Source: an uncultured Porphyromonadaceae bacterium (GTDB lineage: Bacteria > Bacteroidota > Bacteroidia > Bacteroidales > Muribaculaceae). Taken from it: 58,827 nucleotides of DNA. Every line of letters starts with the position of its first letter. The stretch's first letter is position 1. Below, piece after piece: positions 25,656 to 35,234 of the stretch. The position numbers and the translations under genes were made by a program. The notes under the pieces were generated by a model. That model saw nothing but the letters and a program-made list of their open reading frames with translations, made no database searches and had not been told where the DNA came from. The stretch lies in contig CAMWNH010000002.1 of the NCBI GenBank assembly GCA_947175605.1, positions 81,754 through 140,580 of the forward strand, written 5' to 3'.

Positions 25656-26245
25656 TTTCTCTTTTTCTTCTTACCCGTGGGCTGCGGAGCCACGGCCTTG
25701 TACTCCGGAAGCGCCATCGCCCCGCGAGGCACGTTTATCATACCCTTCGAAAGATAGTGCAGATCGTTGAATATGCGCTCGTCGTCAGTCTCCCTGTCGA
25801 TCACGCTGCGCTGCTTCTTCATCTGACAGGCTATCATATACACAAGTTCCGTCCTTTCCGGGCCCTCGGGCAGCTCCGTCGCCTTGCCTATCATTTCCTC
25901 TATTATCGTGCCGTAGTGGCGGAAAGCCATCTTCGGGTGGCCCGGCAGCGGCAGCGGATCCGGATGGCCGTCCAGCGTCTCGGGTCGCACAAGCTCGTAA
26001 GGCGCATCCACATCCAGCTTGAAATCACTCATGATGTACAGATGATCCCACAGCTTGCGCATATAAGCGTCGCGGTCGGATGTCGTGTTCGGGAACAGCG
26101 ACATCATCGCACGGATAATGGTCTGGGCACACAGCGTGCGCTCCGCACGGTCCTCTATGGTCAGACAGTGGTCCACCATATTCTGAATATTGCGCCCGTA
26201 CTCGGGGAGTATAAGTTTCTTAAGATGATTGGTGTAGGTCAGCAT
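25652..26245 (-). CDS. DUF4290 domain protein
   Basis: Bacteroidetes-specific family of unknown function; the core LILPEYGRNIQNMVDHCL and KQRSVIDRETDDERIFNDL-like blocks are recognisable. Start chosen at ATG 26245 (MLTYTNHLKK), which lies 17 nt after the murU stop; the in-frame ATG at 26293 would overlap murU by 32 nt and add 16 unconserved-looking residues. It ends with a basic GKKKKRK tail. No signal peptide. DUF4290 commonly lies beside rimM, as here. Confidence 0.88.
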   Translation of the reverse strand: MLTYTNHLKKLILPEYGRNIQNMVDHCLTIEDRAERTLCAQTIIRAMMSLFPNTTSDRDAYMRKLWDHLYIMSDFKLDVDAPYELVRPETLDGHPDPLPLPGHPKMAFRHYGTIIEEMIGKATELPEGPERTELVYMIACQMKKQRSVIDRETDDERIFNDLHYLSKGMINVPRGAMALPEYKAVAPQPTGKKKKRK

Positions 26246-26261
26246 TTGCTTCGCTAATGGA

Positions 26262-27008
26262 TTATTTTTCAAATTCTTTTTCTGCGGCTGCAAGCTTGTC
26301 GGGCGTTCCCGTGTCGTGCCACATGTATGGGGCTGAAGGCTCGTATGCCCGGATGCGCAGTTCGCCGCAGCTCGCTATGTAGAACGGCATGATGCCGAAC
26401 ACTTCCTCGGGCTGACGTCGTGCGTAGCTTTTGAGAGCGCTCTGGGCGCGCGGCCCAAGGATGTGCACGCCGCCGAACGCCAGCGGATGCAGCTCACCCG
26501 TCTCGAGTCCGCGGGGGAGGACGGTGCCGTCCTTGAGATTTTCCCAGCCACGCATGGTGCCCGTTGCGTCGAAAAGCAGTTGCCGCGAGCTGTCCCGACG
26601 GGCTGCAAGCAAGGTCACGTCCGACTCGGCGTCGATGTGTCGGGCCAGCATTTCCTCTATCGGAAAATCTGTGAGGATATCAGAATTATGCACGAGCAGC
26701 GGCTCGCCGCCACCGCCCAGAAGCTCTATGGCGCGTGCCATTCCGCCACCCGTGTCAAGCAGTAGCTTGCTTTCGTCGCTGACAATTATATCGAGTCCGA
26801 AATCCGTGGCCTCCAAGTAATCCTCGACCTGATCGGCAAAATGATGCACGTTCACAACCACTCGCTCCACAAGTCCGGAGTCCGCAAGCCTGCGCAGAAC
26901 ACGCCCCAGCATGGGCTCACCTCCCACCGCCACCAGCGCCTTGGGATGTTCAAGTGTCCAGGGCTTCAGACGCGTGCCCAGACCGGCGGCAAATACCAGT
27001 GCGTTCAT
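26262..27008 (-). CDS. murU: Sugar-1-phosphate nucleotidyltransferase, MurU-like
   Basis: Start chosen at ATG 27008 (MNALVFAAGLGTRLKP), since longer in-frame extensions run into the upstream coding sequence. The nucleotide-binding motif FAAGLGTRLKPWT and PKALVAVGGEPM are those of NDP-sugar pyrophosphorylases; LLVHNSDILTD carries the metal-binding Asp. About 248 residues, the short form used by MurU, which makes UDP-MurNAc from MurNAc-1-phosphate. Its 4-nt overlap with an AmgK-like kinase gene supports that role. Family is certain; the sugar is inferred from context. Confidence 0.85.
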   Translation of the reverse strand: MNALVFAAGLGTRLKPWTLEHPKALVAVGGEPMLGRVLRRLADSGLVERVVVNVHHFADQVEDYLEATDFGLDIIVSDESKLLLDTGGGMARAIELLGGGGEPLLVHNSDILTDFPIEEMLARHIDAESDVTLLAARRDSSRQLLFDATGTMRGWENLKDGTVLPRGLETGELHPLAFGGVHILGPRAQSALKSYARRQPEEVFGIMPFYIASCGELRIRAYEPSAPYMWHDTGTPDKLAAAEKEFEK

Positions 27009-28459
27009 CGGGCCTTGAATGTCTGTTCTATGTCCTGCTCGCGGTGCACGAGCTCTACCTTCACCATGGGAAAGGCGGCGGCTATATGCTCGGCAGTATG
27101 CTGGGCGCAATAGACTGAACGATGCCGCCCACCCGTACATCCGAAGCACACCATCAGATTCGAGAAACCGCGCTCGACATAGCGGTTCACGCTCGAATCC
27201 ACGAGCGTGTACACATGCTTGAGATACTCAAGCACTTCGCCGTCATTTTCCAGAAACTCTATGACATTGGCGTCAAGGCCCGTGAACTGCTTGTAGTGCT
27301 CATACTTGCCGGGATTGTTGATGGCGCGGCAGTCAAACACATATCCGCCTCCGTTGCCCGTGGGATCATCGGGAATTCCTTTCTTGTAGGCAAAGCTCAT
27401 CACCTTCACCGTAAGCGTGCGCTTTCCGGGCGTGTCGGAGAATTGCTTCATGTTCACAAGATTGGTCAGCACCTCCGTCAGGTAAGGATACTCGGGATAA
27501 GGACGGTCCAGAAGCTCCCGCAGGTTAGCGATGGCAAAGGGCACGCTCTGCATGAAGTGAGGCTTCTTCTCGAAATAGCCCCGGAAGCCGTATGCTCCTA
27601 ATACCTGCAGCGTGCGGAACAGCACGAAATGGCGCAGCTGCTCCATGAAGTAGCCCTCGTCTATCGGCTGGTACTTGCGCAGGCTCGACAGATACTCGCC
27701 GATGAGCTCCCGGCGCAGACTGCCCGGAAAATTGGCCTTCGCCTGCCAGAGGAAGGAAGCCACGTCGTAGTAGAAAGGTCCGCGACGGCCGCCCTGAAAA
27801 TCTATCAGCCAGGGTTCGCCGTCCTTTATCATCACGTTGCGGCTCTGGAAGTCGCGATACATGAAGGTGCCGCTCTGCGAGCGAAGGAGCACATTCGTAA
27901 GGTTCTGGAAATCATCCTCCAGACGATCCTCCTGAAACTCCAGTCCGGTCGCTTTCAGGAAACAGTACTTGAAATAATTGAGGTCCCAGAGAATCGAACG
28001 CGCATCGAACTGCGCCGTCGGATAGCAATGCGAGAAATCCATGCCCACAGCCCCGCCGAACTGCACGTCCGGCAAAAGCCGCATCGTCTTGGCCAGTAAT
28101 TCCTTCTCGGAGTTCGAGAAGGAGCGTGTGAGACGTCCCTTCTCTATTTCGTTGAAGAGCAGCCGGTCGCCCAGATCCGTCTGGATGTAGGCCATATGAT
28201 CGTCGCTCACCGCCAGCACACGCGGAACTGGGAGACCCTTCGCGGCAAAATGCTCGTCCATATAGAGGAAGGCATCGTTCTCCTCGCGGCATGTGCCCAG
28301 CACACCTATCACGCTCTCTTGCTCCGGAGCCGACAGGCGGAAGTAGCGGCGGTTGGAGCCTGATGATGACAGCTCCGTCACCTCAGTCGCCTCCGCTCCC
28401 ACATGGTCCCGGTAGAGTTGTTTCAATATATCTGTTTCCATTTCCTTTGTTGTTCTCAT
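27005..28459 (-). CDS. Fusion of APH/AmgK-like sugar kinase with RapZ C-terminal domain
   Basis: Residues about 1-335 form an aminoglycoside-phosphotransferase-fold kinase with the catalytic loop YRDFQSRNVM (Asp203) and metal-binding IDFQGG (Asp220), the arrangement of AmgK, which makes MurNAc- or GlcNAc-1-phosphate during murein recycling. Residues about 347-480 are a RapZ C-terminal domain: VKVMSFAYKKGIPDD, YVFDCRAINNPG, TGLDANVIEFLE and the signature GCTGGRHRSVY (440-450). The RapZ N-terminal ATPase of Enterobacteria is absent and replaced by the kinase. Known of the families: RapZ C-terminal domains sense glucosamine-6-phosphate. Inference: the fusion may tune recycling to amino-sugar levels. 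Followed by murU with ATGA overlap; preceded by recQ, 19 nt away. A second start (METDILKQ) lies at 28441. Confidence 0.9.
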   Translation of the reverse strand: MRTTKEMETDILKQLYRDHVGAEATEVTELSSSGSNRRYFRLSAPEQESVIGVLGTCREENDAFLYMDEHFAAKGLPVPRVLAVSDDHMAYIQTDLGDRLLFNEIEKGRLTRSFSNSEKELLAKTMRLLPDVQFGGAVGMDFSHCYPTAQFDARSILWDLNYFKYCFLKATGLEFQEDRLEDDFQNLTNVLLRSQSGTFMYRDFQSRNVMIKDGEPWLIDFQGGRRGPFYYDVASFLWQAKANFPGSLRRELIGEYLSSLRKYQPIDEGYFMEQLRHFVLFRTLQVLGAYGFRGYFEKKPHFMQSVPFAIANLRELLDRPYPEYPYLTEVLTNLVNMKQFSDTPGKRTLTVKVMSFAYKKGIPDDPTGNGGGYVFDCRAINNPGKYEHYKQFTGLDANVIEFLENDGEVLEYLKHVYTLVDSSVNRYVERGFSNLMVCFGCTGGRHRSVYCAQHTAEHIAAAFPMVKVELVHREQDIEQTFKAR

Positions 28460-28478
28460 GCTTGTTCGCAGCGGCGCG

Positions 28479-30659
28479 TCAGTTGCCTACTTCCGACAGG
28501 AACTTGATTCGCATCAGGCGCACCTCCTCCTCCGAGAATGCCGGACACAGCTCGTCGTAGGCCTGCGAAAGCTTATCGCTCTCGCTCGACTTGAAGTACT
28601 CGAATACCTCGTCCTGATCCTCCGGATCCATTATGTCGTTGATATAGTAGGAGATATTGATGCGTGTTCCGCTCATCACTATCGCCTCTATCTCATCCAG
28701 CAGCTGATCGAAGTCCATCCCGTTGCTCTGCGCTATTTCCGTCAGATCGATTTTACGGTCTATGGCCTGAATGATGGACACCTTGGGTTTGCTCTTGGAC
28801 GCCACGGAACGCACGCGCAGATCCTCGGGGCGCTCGATCTCATTGTCCTCCACATAGGTGCGGATCACCTTCACGAACTCCTCGCCATAACGGTGAGCCT
28901 TGCCGGCTCCTACTCCGGGAATACTCTGAAGCTCGTCGATGGTTATCGGGTAGGTCGTAGCCATGGCCTCCACCGAAGGATCCTGGAAGATGATGTAGGG
29001 AGGCAGCTTAAGGGTCCTGGCCATATTCTTGCGCAAAGCGCACAGAATGGCATAGAGCTGAGGATCGGCCGCACAGCCGGCCCCGCCCTTCACGGGTGCC
29101 TCGTCTTCATCCTCGGAGAAGTCGCTGTCCTCGATTACCTTGAAACTCTTGGGATGACGCATGAAATCGCGTCCCTTGTCGCTAAGTCGGAGTATGCCGA
29201 AATTTTCTACTCCTCGCTCGATATATCCGTCAAGCATGCCCTGACGCACTACCGTGGCCAGGAATTTCATATCCGAGCCTTCGCAGCTCCCGAACACCTC
29301 GAGTTCCTCGTGACGGTAGGAACGGACATCCTGCGTGGCACGACCCAGCATGACATCCACAATATGATCTGCTTTGAACTTTTCTTTTACAGCGGCTATT
29401 GTTTCCAATGCCGCAAGTAACTCCTCTTTTGCTTCCACTTTCTTTTTTGTGTTGAGACAGTTGTCGCAGTTTCCACAGTTTTCGTCAGTGAAATTCTCTC
29501 CGAAATAATGCAGCAGCGCACGCCGGCGGCACACCGCGCCCTCGGCGTAGGCCGCAGTCTCCGCAAGGAGCTGACGGCCTATTTCCTGCTCGTTCACAGG
29601 CTTGGCCTGGATGAACTTCTCCATCTTCTGGAGATCCTTGCGGGCATAGAAGCACAGGCAGTACCCCTCGCCGCCATCGCGGCCCGCACGGCCCGTCTCC
29701 TGATAGTAGCCTTCCAGACTCTTGGGAATGTCGTAATGAATCACATAACGTACATCCGGCTTGTCGATGCCCATGCCGAAAGCTATTGTCGCCACTATCA
29801 CGTCCACCTGCTCCAGCAGGAACGCATCCTGATTGGCATTACGCGTGGGGCTGTCCATTCCGGCATGATATGCCAGTGCCTTTATGTCGTTCACCAGCAG
29901 AAGCTCCGTGAGTTCCTCCACCTTCTTGCGCGAGAGACAGTAGACTATTCCGCTCTTGCCGCGACGCTGCTTGATGAAGCGGATGATATCGCGGTCGATG
30001 TTCGGCGTCTTCAGGCGCACTTCATAGTAGAGATTCGATCGGTTGAACGACGACTTGAATACGCTCGCCTCCGACATCCCGAGGTTCTTCTGTATATCAT
30101 GCTGGACCTTGGGCGTGGCCGTGGCTGTCAGCGCTATCACAGGCCGGGAACCTATTTCATTGATGATTGGCCTTATACGCCGGTATTCCGGACGGAAATC
30201 GTGGCCCCACTCGGAGATACAGTGGGCCTCGTCCACGGCGTAGAAGGATATGGAAACCGTTTTGAGAAATTCTATATTTTCTTCTTTCGTCAGCGATTCC
30301 GGAGCCACATACAGCAGCTTTGTCTGTCCGGAAACAATATCGCTCTTCACCTGCTCTATGGCACTGCGTGTGAGCGACGAGTTCAGGAAGTGGGCCACAT
30401 GGTCCGTCTCGCTGTAGTTGCGCATGGCATCCACCTGATTCTTCATCAGCGCAATGAGCGGGGAGATGACTATGGCCGTTCCCTCACTCATAAGCGCCGG
30501 AAGCTGATAGCACAGCGACTTGCCTCCGCCCGTGGGCATGATCACGAATGTGTCGTTGCCCGCGAGCAGACTTTCGATTATGGCCTCCTGATTCCCTTTG
30601 AAGGTATCGAAGCCGAAATGACGCTTGAGCGCTTCGCTGATGCTTGGATTTTTTTCCAT
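28479..30659 (-). CDS. recQ: ATP-dependent DNA helicase RecQ
   Basis: 3'-5' DNA helicase of recombination and repair. Superfamily 2 motifs: PTGGGKSLCYQLPAL (Walker A), DEAHC (Walker B), TATATPK, QETGRAGRDG (motif VI). The RQC zinc cluster is visible as CRRRALLHYFGE, CGNCDNCL. An HRDC domain follows near residues 520-595 (LRKNMARTLKLPPYIIF), and the C-terminus carries a helical extension usual in Bacteroidales RecQ. 726 residues. It lies 36 nt downstream of clpX. Confidence 0.95.
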   Translation of the reverse strand: MEKNPSISEALKRHFGFDTFKGNQEAIIESLLAGNDTFVIMPTGGGKSLCYQLPALMSEGTAIVISPLIALMKNQVDAMRNYSETDHVAHFLNSSLTRSAIEQVKSDIVSGQTKLLYVAPESLTKEENIEFLKTVSISFYAVDEAHCISEWGHDFRPEYRRIRPIINEIGSRPVIALTATATPKVQHDIQKNLGMSEASVFKSSFNRSNLYYEVRLKTPNIDRDIIRFIKQRRGKSGIVYCLSRKKVEELTELLLVNDIKALAYHAGMDSPTRNANQDAFLLEQVDVIVATIAFGMGIDKPDVRYVIHYDIPKSLEGYYQETGRAGRDGGEGYCLCFYARKDLQKMEKFIQAKPVNEQEIGRQLLAETAAYAEGAVCRRRALLHYFGENFTDENCGNCDNCLNTKKKVEAKEELLAALETIAAVKEKFKADHIVDVMLGRATQDVRSYRHEELEVFGSCEGSDMKFLATVVRQGMLDGYIERGVENFGILRLSDKGRDFMRHPKSFKVIEDSDFSEDEDEAPVKGGAGCAADPQLYAILCALRKNMARTLKLPPYIIFQDPSVEAMATTYPITIDELQSIPGVGAGKAHRYGEEFVKVIRTYVEDNEIERPEDLRVRSVASKSKPKVSIIQAIDRKIDLTEIAQSNGMDFDQLLDEIEAIVMSGTRINISYYINDIMDPEDQDEVFEYFKSSESDKLSQAYDELCPAFSEEEVRLMRIKFLSEVGN

Positions 30660-30695
30660 GGCATTTTGTGTGATGTGAGGAGAGAGGTTTATTCG

Positions 30696-31946
30696 TTACA
30701 CCATGGCGGCTTCGAAGTTGGCCTTCACAAGCGCCTCCTTGGCGTAATCGCGGGTGACCGTGAAACTCTTGGTCTTCGTGCCGGGCAGCGTGAACATGGG
30801 CTCCATCATTATGGTCTCCACTATCGAGCGCAGACCGCGGGCACCAAGCTTGAACTCGATGGCCTTGTCCACGATGTAGTCAAGTGCGTCATCATCAAAA
30901 TGAAGCTTCACGCCATCCATCTCGAAGAGTTTCTCGTATTGGCGCGTGATGGCGTTGCGGGGCTCCGTGAGAATTCGGCGCAATGCATCGCGGTCCAGCG
31001 GCAACAGATGCGTGAGTATGGGCAGACGCCCTATGATCTCGGGTATCAGACCGAACTTCTTCAGATCCTGCGGCGACACGTAGCTCATCAGATCCTCGCG
31101 GTCGATGCGCTTGGCCTGCTTGCCGTCGGTTGTGAAGCCTACGAAACGCGAGTTCAGGCGCTTGGCGATGGCATTCTCAATGCCGTCGAAAGCTCCGCCG
31201 CAGATGAAGAGTATGTTTTTCGTATCCACGGGAATCATCCGCTGCTCGGGATGTTTGCGGCCGCCCTGAGGAGGCACATTCACGATCGAGCCTTCCAGAA
31301 GTTTGAGCAGACCCTGCTGCACACCCTCACCGCTTACGTCGCGGGTTATGGACGGATTATCGCCCTTGCGTGCGATCTTGTCTATCTCATCGATAAACAC
31401 AATTCCGCGCTCGGCCTTCTCCACATCGTAGTCCGCGGCCTGAAGCAATCGGGTCAGAAGACTCTCGATATCCTCGCCGACATAACCGGCCTGCGTCAGA
31501 ACCGTAGCGTCCACTATCGTGAACGGAACATCCAAAAGCTTAGCTATGGTCTTGGCGATAAGAGTCTTGCCCGTACCGGTAGGGCCTACCATCACGATAT
31601 TGCTCTTCTCGATTTCCACATCGTCCGCATCGCCGGCCTTCTGCTGGCGCAGACGCTTGTAGTGGTTGAAGACAGCAACTGCAAGATACATCTTGGCCTG
31701 ATCCTGACCGATGACATACTGATCCAGATACTCCTTGATTTTCTGCGGTGTCGGAATCTTTCCCTTGAATTCCGACTTGCTGCTCTCACGATCGTCACGG
31801 CCGTATTCATTAAGAGCCGATGCCACCATCTGCACACAGTCCGTGCAGATGTAGGCATCGCTTATGGGAGAGTTCAGCAACTGCGCGCCCTCGGATGCCC
31901 CGCGGCCGCAGAAGCTGCACTTCGCTTCGTTCTTTTTCTTTGCCAT
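30696..31946 (-). CDS. clpX: ATP-dependent Clp protease, ATPase subunit ClpX
   Basis: AAA+ unfoldase that feeds ClpP. N-terminal zinc-binding domain with Cys10, Cys13, Cys34, Cys37; Walker A GPTGTGKT at 121-128; Walker [11 protein letters not shown]; the ClpP-docking loop [11 protein letters not shown]. 416 residues, normal. Located 23 nt after clpP with no terminator between, so the pair forms one transcript. Confidence 0.97.
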   Translation of the reverse strand: MAKKKNEAKCSFCGRGASEGAQLLNSPISDAYICTDCVQMVASALNEYGRDDRESSKSEFKGKIPTPQKIKEYLDQYVIGQDQAKMYLAVAVFNHYKRLRQQKAGDADDVEIEKSNIVMVGPTGTGKTLIAKTIAKLLDVPFTIVDATVLTQAGYVGEDIESLLTRLLQAADYDVEKAERGIVFIDEIDKIARKGDNPSITRDVSGEGVQQGLLKLLEGSIVNVPPQGGRKHPEQRMIPVDTKNILFICGGAFDGIENAIAKRLNSRFVGFTTDGKQAKRIDREDLMSYVSPQDLKKFGLIPEIIGRLPILTHLLPLDRDALRRILTEPRNAITRQYEKLFEMDGVKLHFDDDALDYIVDKAIEFKLGARGLRSIVETIMMEPMFTLPGTKTKSFTVTRDYAKEALVKANFEAAMV

Positions 31947-31969
31947 TCTCTAATTAAAAAAGCTTCGGA

Positions 31970-32674
31970 TCAATGCTTGGCCTTTACAAGTACCTGATCG
32001 ATCATGCCGTACTCGCGGGCCTCCTCGGCCGTCATCCAGTAGTCGCGGTCGGAGTCGCGCTCCACCTTGTCGAAAGGCTGACCCGAATGGTCGGAGATAA
32101 TGTGATAGAGCTCATCCTTGAGCTTACGGATTTCGCGTGCCGTGATTTCGATATCCGAGGCCTGACCCTGCGCGCCACCCATGGGCTGATGGATCATGAC
32201 ACGCGAATGACGCAGCGCGAATCGCTTGCCCTTCTCGCCTGCCACGAGCAGAACGGCGGCCATCGAGGCGGCCATGCCGGTGCAGATGGTAGCGACATCG
32301 CTCGAAATATACTGCATGGTGTCGTATATTCCAAGACCGGCATAAACCGAACCGCCGGGAGAATTTATGTAGATGCTCACGTCCTTGCCCGGATCGGACG
32401 AATCCAGATACAGGAGCTGTGCCTGAATCACATTGGCTGTATAGTCATTGACATCCGTACCGAGAAAAATGATGCGGTCCATCATAAGACGCGAGAACAC
32501 ATCCATCTGTGCCACATTCAGCTGACGCTCCTCGATGATGCTCGGGTTGATGTAGGACGCCGATGCAATCGCGGAACTCATTTTGCTCTGAGCCGATGCA
32601 TACTGGTCGAGGCTCAGACCGTTCATGCCAAGATGGTGAACGGCGTAATTGCGGAAATCATTGTTGTTCTTCAT
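31970..32674 (-). CDS. clpP: ATP-dependent Clp protease, proteolytic subunit ClpP
   Basis: Serine protease barrel. Catalytic triad by spacing: Ser137 in [10 protein letters not shown], His162 in [10 protein letters not shown], Asp211 in [12 protein letters not shown]. It has about 40 more N-terminal residues than enteric ClpP, which is common in this phylum and may be trimmed. Preceded by a strong promoter at 32766-32797 and followed by clpX. Confidence 0.97.
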   Translation of the reverse strand: MKNNNDFRNYAVHHLGMNGLSLDQYASAQSKMSSAIASASYINPSIIEERQLNVAQMDVFSRLMMDRIIFLGTDVNDYTANVIQAQLLYLDSSDPGKDVSIYINSPGGSVYAGLGIYDTMQYISSDVATICTGMAASMAAVLLVAGEKGKRFALRHSRVMIHQPMGGAQGQASDIEITAREIRKLKDELYHIISDHSGQPFDKVERDSDRDYWMTAEEAREYGMIDQVLVKAKH

Positions 32675-32765
32675 TATTCAGTATCTATTGGTCGCTTATT
32701 TATTTACAATTTAGAATTTTGAAGTTGCGCTTCAAGGCCACGGCACCTTTGCGGCAACTTATTTT

Positions 32766-32797
32766 CAAAGTTACGAAAATTTTTCACCATATCCAAA
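32766..32797 (-). promoter_or_regulatory. Promoter of clpP-clpX
   Basis: Minus strand: TTTG at 32797-32794, 20 nt, TAACTTTG at 32773-32766. The -33 element lies within the T-tract of the tig terminator. Expected leader about 85 nt. Confidence 0.8.
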
Positions 32798-32836
32798 AAA
32801 ATTCCGTCGCCCGCGAAAAAAAATTCGGGCGACGGA
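32793..32836 (-). terminator. Rho-independent terminator of tig
   Basis: Minus-strand stem CCGTCGCCCG (32835-32826) pairs with CGGGCGACGG (32813-32804) around an A/T loop; AATTTTTTT follows. Ten perfect base pairs and a T run. Confidence 0.9.
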
Positions 32837-32896
32837 GATTTTTTACGGCTGCCGGGCATGAATCCCGACTACCTTGTGTCGTAAAGACTACACGCC

Positions 32897-34291
32897 TTAT
32901 TCGGCGGCAGCTTCCTCAGCGGGAGCGTTCTTCTTGTTCAGCTCCTCGGCCAGGTTACGGAATTCGTCGAGTGTCACGGTCTTTTCATCCAGCGAAACAG
33001 CGGCGTGGATAGCGCCGAAAAGCTGCTGGATAAAGGCCTGACGGGCCAGACGGCGGCGAGTATTCTCATCGCCCATCATATTGTCCACATACATTTTCAG
33101 GATGTCGTCGTTGAGTTCGAACATGCCGTACTGACGCAGCTGCTGGGCAGCGATGCTCTTGGCCAGCTCCTCAACCTGCTCCTTGTTCACCTCAACCTTG
33201 AGGGCACGGGCAGCCTGATTTTCGATGATATCCCACTTGATGCTCTCGATGGAGTCGGCATAAGCCTTGTCTACTTCCTCCTCGGTAAGCTTCTTCTCCT
33301 CGCTGCCTGCGATGAGCTTCTTGATCAGGTTCTCGGGGAGCTCCATCTTGCCATAGGTCTCCATGAGGTATTCCTCGGTCTGACGCTGGAAGAGGTTGGC
33401 GCTGTTGGGCTGGAGAGCCTGTGCGATAGCGCCGCGAAGCTTTTCGTTATATTCTTCCTCGTTGTGCACGGTGTCCTTGCCGAATACTGCATCGTAGAAG
33501 TCCTGATCGTGCTCGGCGGGGCGGTTAACGATGAGTTCGGAGATAGTCATTGCGAAGTTGGAGCGCATATCAGCCGTCTTGTCGCGGTCGATGTGGAGCA
33601 TCGAGCTCAGTTCGGCTTCATTGCCCTCGCAGCTTGCCCAGGGATTGAAGGTGACAGTGCCGCCAACCTTGGAGCCTTCGAACTTCTTGGCCTCTTCCTG
33701 ACTCTTGAACACGAACGGGCCGACGATAGCGTCCTCGACCACGATACCACCTTCCTTGACAGTGCCGTCCTCGTTGAGCTCCTGAAGCTTGCCCTTAACG
33801 AGAGCGCGGTCCTCATAGTCCTCGACATTGGTGCGCTTGCCGTTGCGTTCACGCAGCTCCTTGTCCTGATCGGCCATCATCTGCTCGCTCACTTCGATGT
33901 TGTAGAAAGGCAGATGCACATCCTTGTCGAACTTGATATTCAGCTCGGGAGCGAGAGCCAGCTCGTATGTGAAGGTGTAGTCCTTGTCGTCGAGCTTGAT
34001 TTCCTCGACATTCACGGGGATGGGATGACCGAGGATATCCATATTGTTATCGCGGAGATATTCGATAGCGGCGCGATATACTACATCATTGAGAACATCG
34101 CTCTTCACAGCCTTGCCGAAACGCTTTTTGAGCTGTGCCATATCAATGTGGCCCTTGCGGAAACCGGGAATATCTTTCTTCTTGCCGATTTCCTTGAGCT
34201 GTGCCGTAACTTTATCGGCGTAGTCGGCTTCAACGACATTGAGCGTGAGCTTGCCTTCGTTTTCGCCTGTTTTTTCGTAGTTAACTTGCAT
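32897..34291 (-). CDS. tig: Trigger factor
   Basis: Ribosome-bound chaperone. The ribosome-binding domain is recognised by the signature GFRKGHIDMAQLKKRFGKAV (near residues 42-61). The middle PPIase-like region and the long helical arm domain follow, ending in a Lys/Glu/Ala-rich tail (EELNKKNAPAEEAAAE). 464 residues, as in other Bacteroidetes. Has its own promoter (34365-34396) and terminator, upstream of clpP as is common in bacteria but as a separate transcript here. Confidence 0.93.
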   Translation of the reverse strand: MQVNYEKTGENEGKLTLNVVEADYADKVTAQLKEIGKKKDIPGFRKGHIDMAQLKKRFGKAVKSDVLNDVVYRAAIEYLRDNNMDILGHPIPVNVEEIKLDDKDYTFTYELALAPELNIKFDKDVHLPFYNIEVSEQMMADQDKELRERNGKRTNVEDYEDRALVKGKLQELNEDGTVKEGGIVVEDAIVGPFVFKSQEEAKKFEGSKVGGTVTFNPWASCEGNEAELSSMLHIDRDKTADMRSNFAMTISELIVNRPAEHDQDFYDAVFGKDTVHNEEEYNEKLRGAIAQALQPNSANLFQRQTEEYLMETYGKMELPENLIKKLIAGSEEKKLTEEEVDKAYADSIESIKWDIIENQAARALKVEVNKEQVEELAKSIAAQQLRQYGMFELNDDILKMYVDNMMGDENTRRRLARQAFIQQLFGAIHAAVSLDEKTVTLDEFRNLAEELNKKNAPAEEAAAE

Positions 34292-34364
34292 TTTATATGA
34301 AGTTTATGGTGATTATTGTAATTGTTTCTGACGTCTTGGCCGCCGGGCGCGGCATTTCATTCTG

Positions 34365-34396
34365 CAAAATTAATAGCTTTTCTGCAATTATACAAA
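34365..34396 (-). promoter_or_regulatory. Promoter of tig
   Basis: Minus strand: TTTG at 34396-34393, 20 nt, TAATTTTG at 34372-34365; leader about 67 nt. A second -7-like TAACTTTG lies at 34467-34460 but has no -33 partner at 19-21 nt. Confidence 0.7.
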
Positions 34397-34499
34397 CATC
34401 ATGCCGAAAACGTTCACTGACAGACGTGGCAGGTGGGCTCCGGCATGCGCTTTTACGCACAAAGTTACGATTAATTTTCTTCCAATGCGAAATTTTGCG

Positions 34500-34507
34500 T
34501 AATTTTG
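34500..34507 (+). promoter_or_regulatory. -7 box of ftsE, 7 nt before the start codon
   Basis: TAATTTTG matches the -7 consensus and ends 7 nt before the ATG at 34515. No TTG/TTTG sits at the expected distance (the sequence there is TTTTC), so the promoter is plausible but the -33 is degenerate. Transcription would start at the ATG. Confidence 0.5.
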
Positions 34508-34514
34508 TGGGCAT

Positions 34515-35213
34515 ATGGAAGACAAGACAAATACCGATATCAGCACCGACGCCACTCCCATCATCGACTATAAGGGCGTGGACATTCTTCGCAATGAGCA
34601 CGTGGTTCTCAAGGACGTGACTTTCAACATCATGCCCGGCGAAATGGTGTATCTTGTCGGACGTGTGGGCTCAGGCAAATCCTCCCTTCTCAAGACGCTA
34701 TACGGCGAGGTGCCCGTGCGTACGGGCGAGGCAAGGATATTCGACTACGACCTCCGCAACCTGCGGCGTCGAGACATCCCCTATCTCCGCCGCCGCATCG
34801 GAATTGTCTTTCAGGACTTTCAGCTGCTAATGGACCGCACGGCGTACGCGAATCTCGAATTCGTGCTCGAGGCCACCGGGTGGAAGGACCGCGAGGCCCG
34901 CGAGGAACGTATCGACAAGGTGCTCAAGGAGGTTGGCATGGCCACCAAGGCTCACAAAATGCCCCACGAACTTTCGGGGGGCGAGCAACAGCGCATCGTT
35001 ATTGCCCGCGCCCTTCTGAACGAGCCCACCCTGATACTTGCCGATGAACCCACAGGCAACCTCGACCCCACGACTTCCGAACAGATCATGACCCACCTCT
35101 ACGAGGTGACGCGCAATACGGATACGGCCGTAATCATGGCCACTCACAACATGACTATGCTCGACACCTTCCCCGGGCGCACGCTTAGGTGCGACGGCAA
35201 GAAGCTGATTTAA
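34515..35213 (+). CDS. ftsE: Cell-division ATP-binding protein FtsE
   Basis: ABC ATPase that partners FtsX to control cell-wall hydrolases at the septum. Walker [10 protein letters not shown] (residues 49-57), Q-loop IVFQDFQLL, signature [15 protein letters not shown], Walker [16 protein letters not shown], switch His in ATHNM. The family distinction from LolD-like ATPases rests on [10 protein letters not shown] and [16 protein letters not shown]. No ftsX follows; holA is convergent 21 nt away. 232 residues. Confidence 0.9.
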   Translation: MEDKTNTDISTDATPIIDYKGVDILRNEHVVLKDVTFNIMPGEMVYLVGRVGSGKSSLLKTLYGEVPVRTGEARIFDYDLRNLRRRDIPYLRRRIGIVFQDFQLLMDRTAYANLEFVLEATGWKDREAREERIDKVLKEVGMATKAHKMPHELSGGEQQRIVIARALLNEPTLILADEPTGNLDPTTSEQIMTHLYEVTRNTDTAVIMATHNMTMLDTFPGRTLRCDGKKLI

Positions 35214-35234
35214 AGCCCGTTTACAACTGTCGCG

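Noticed and set aside
34460-34467. Second tig promoter with TAACTTTG.
   Set aside because: No TTG/TTTG at 19-21 nt; the box at 34365-34372 has a perfect partner.
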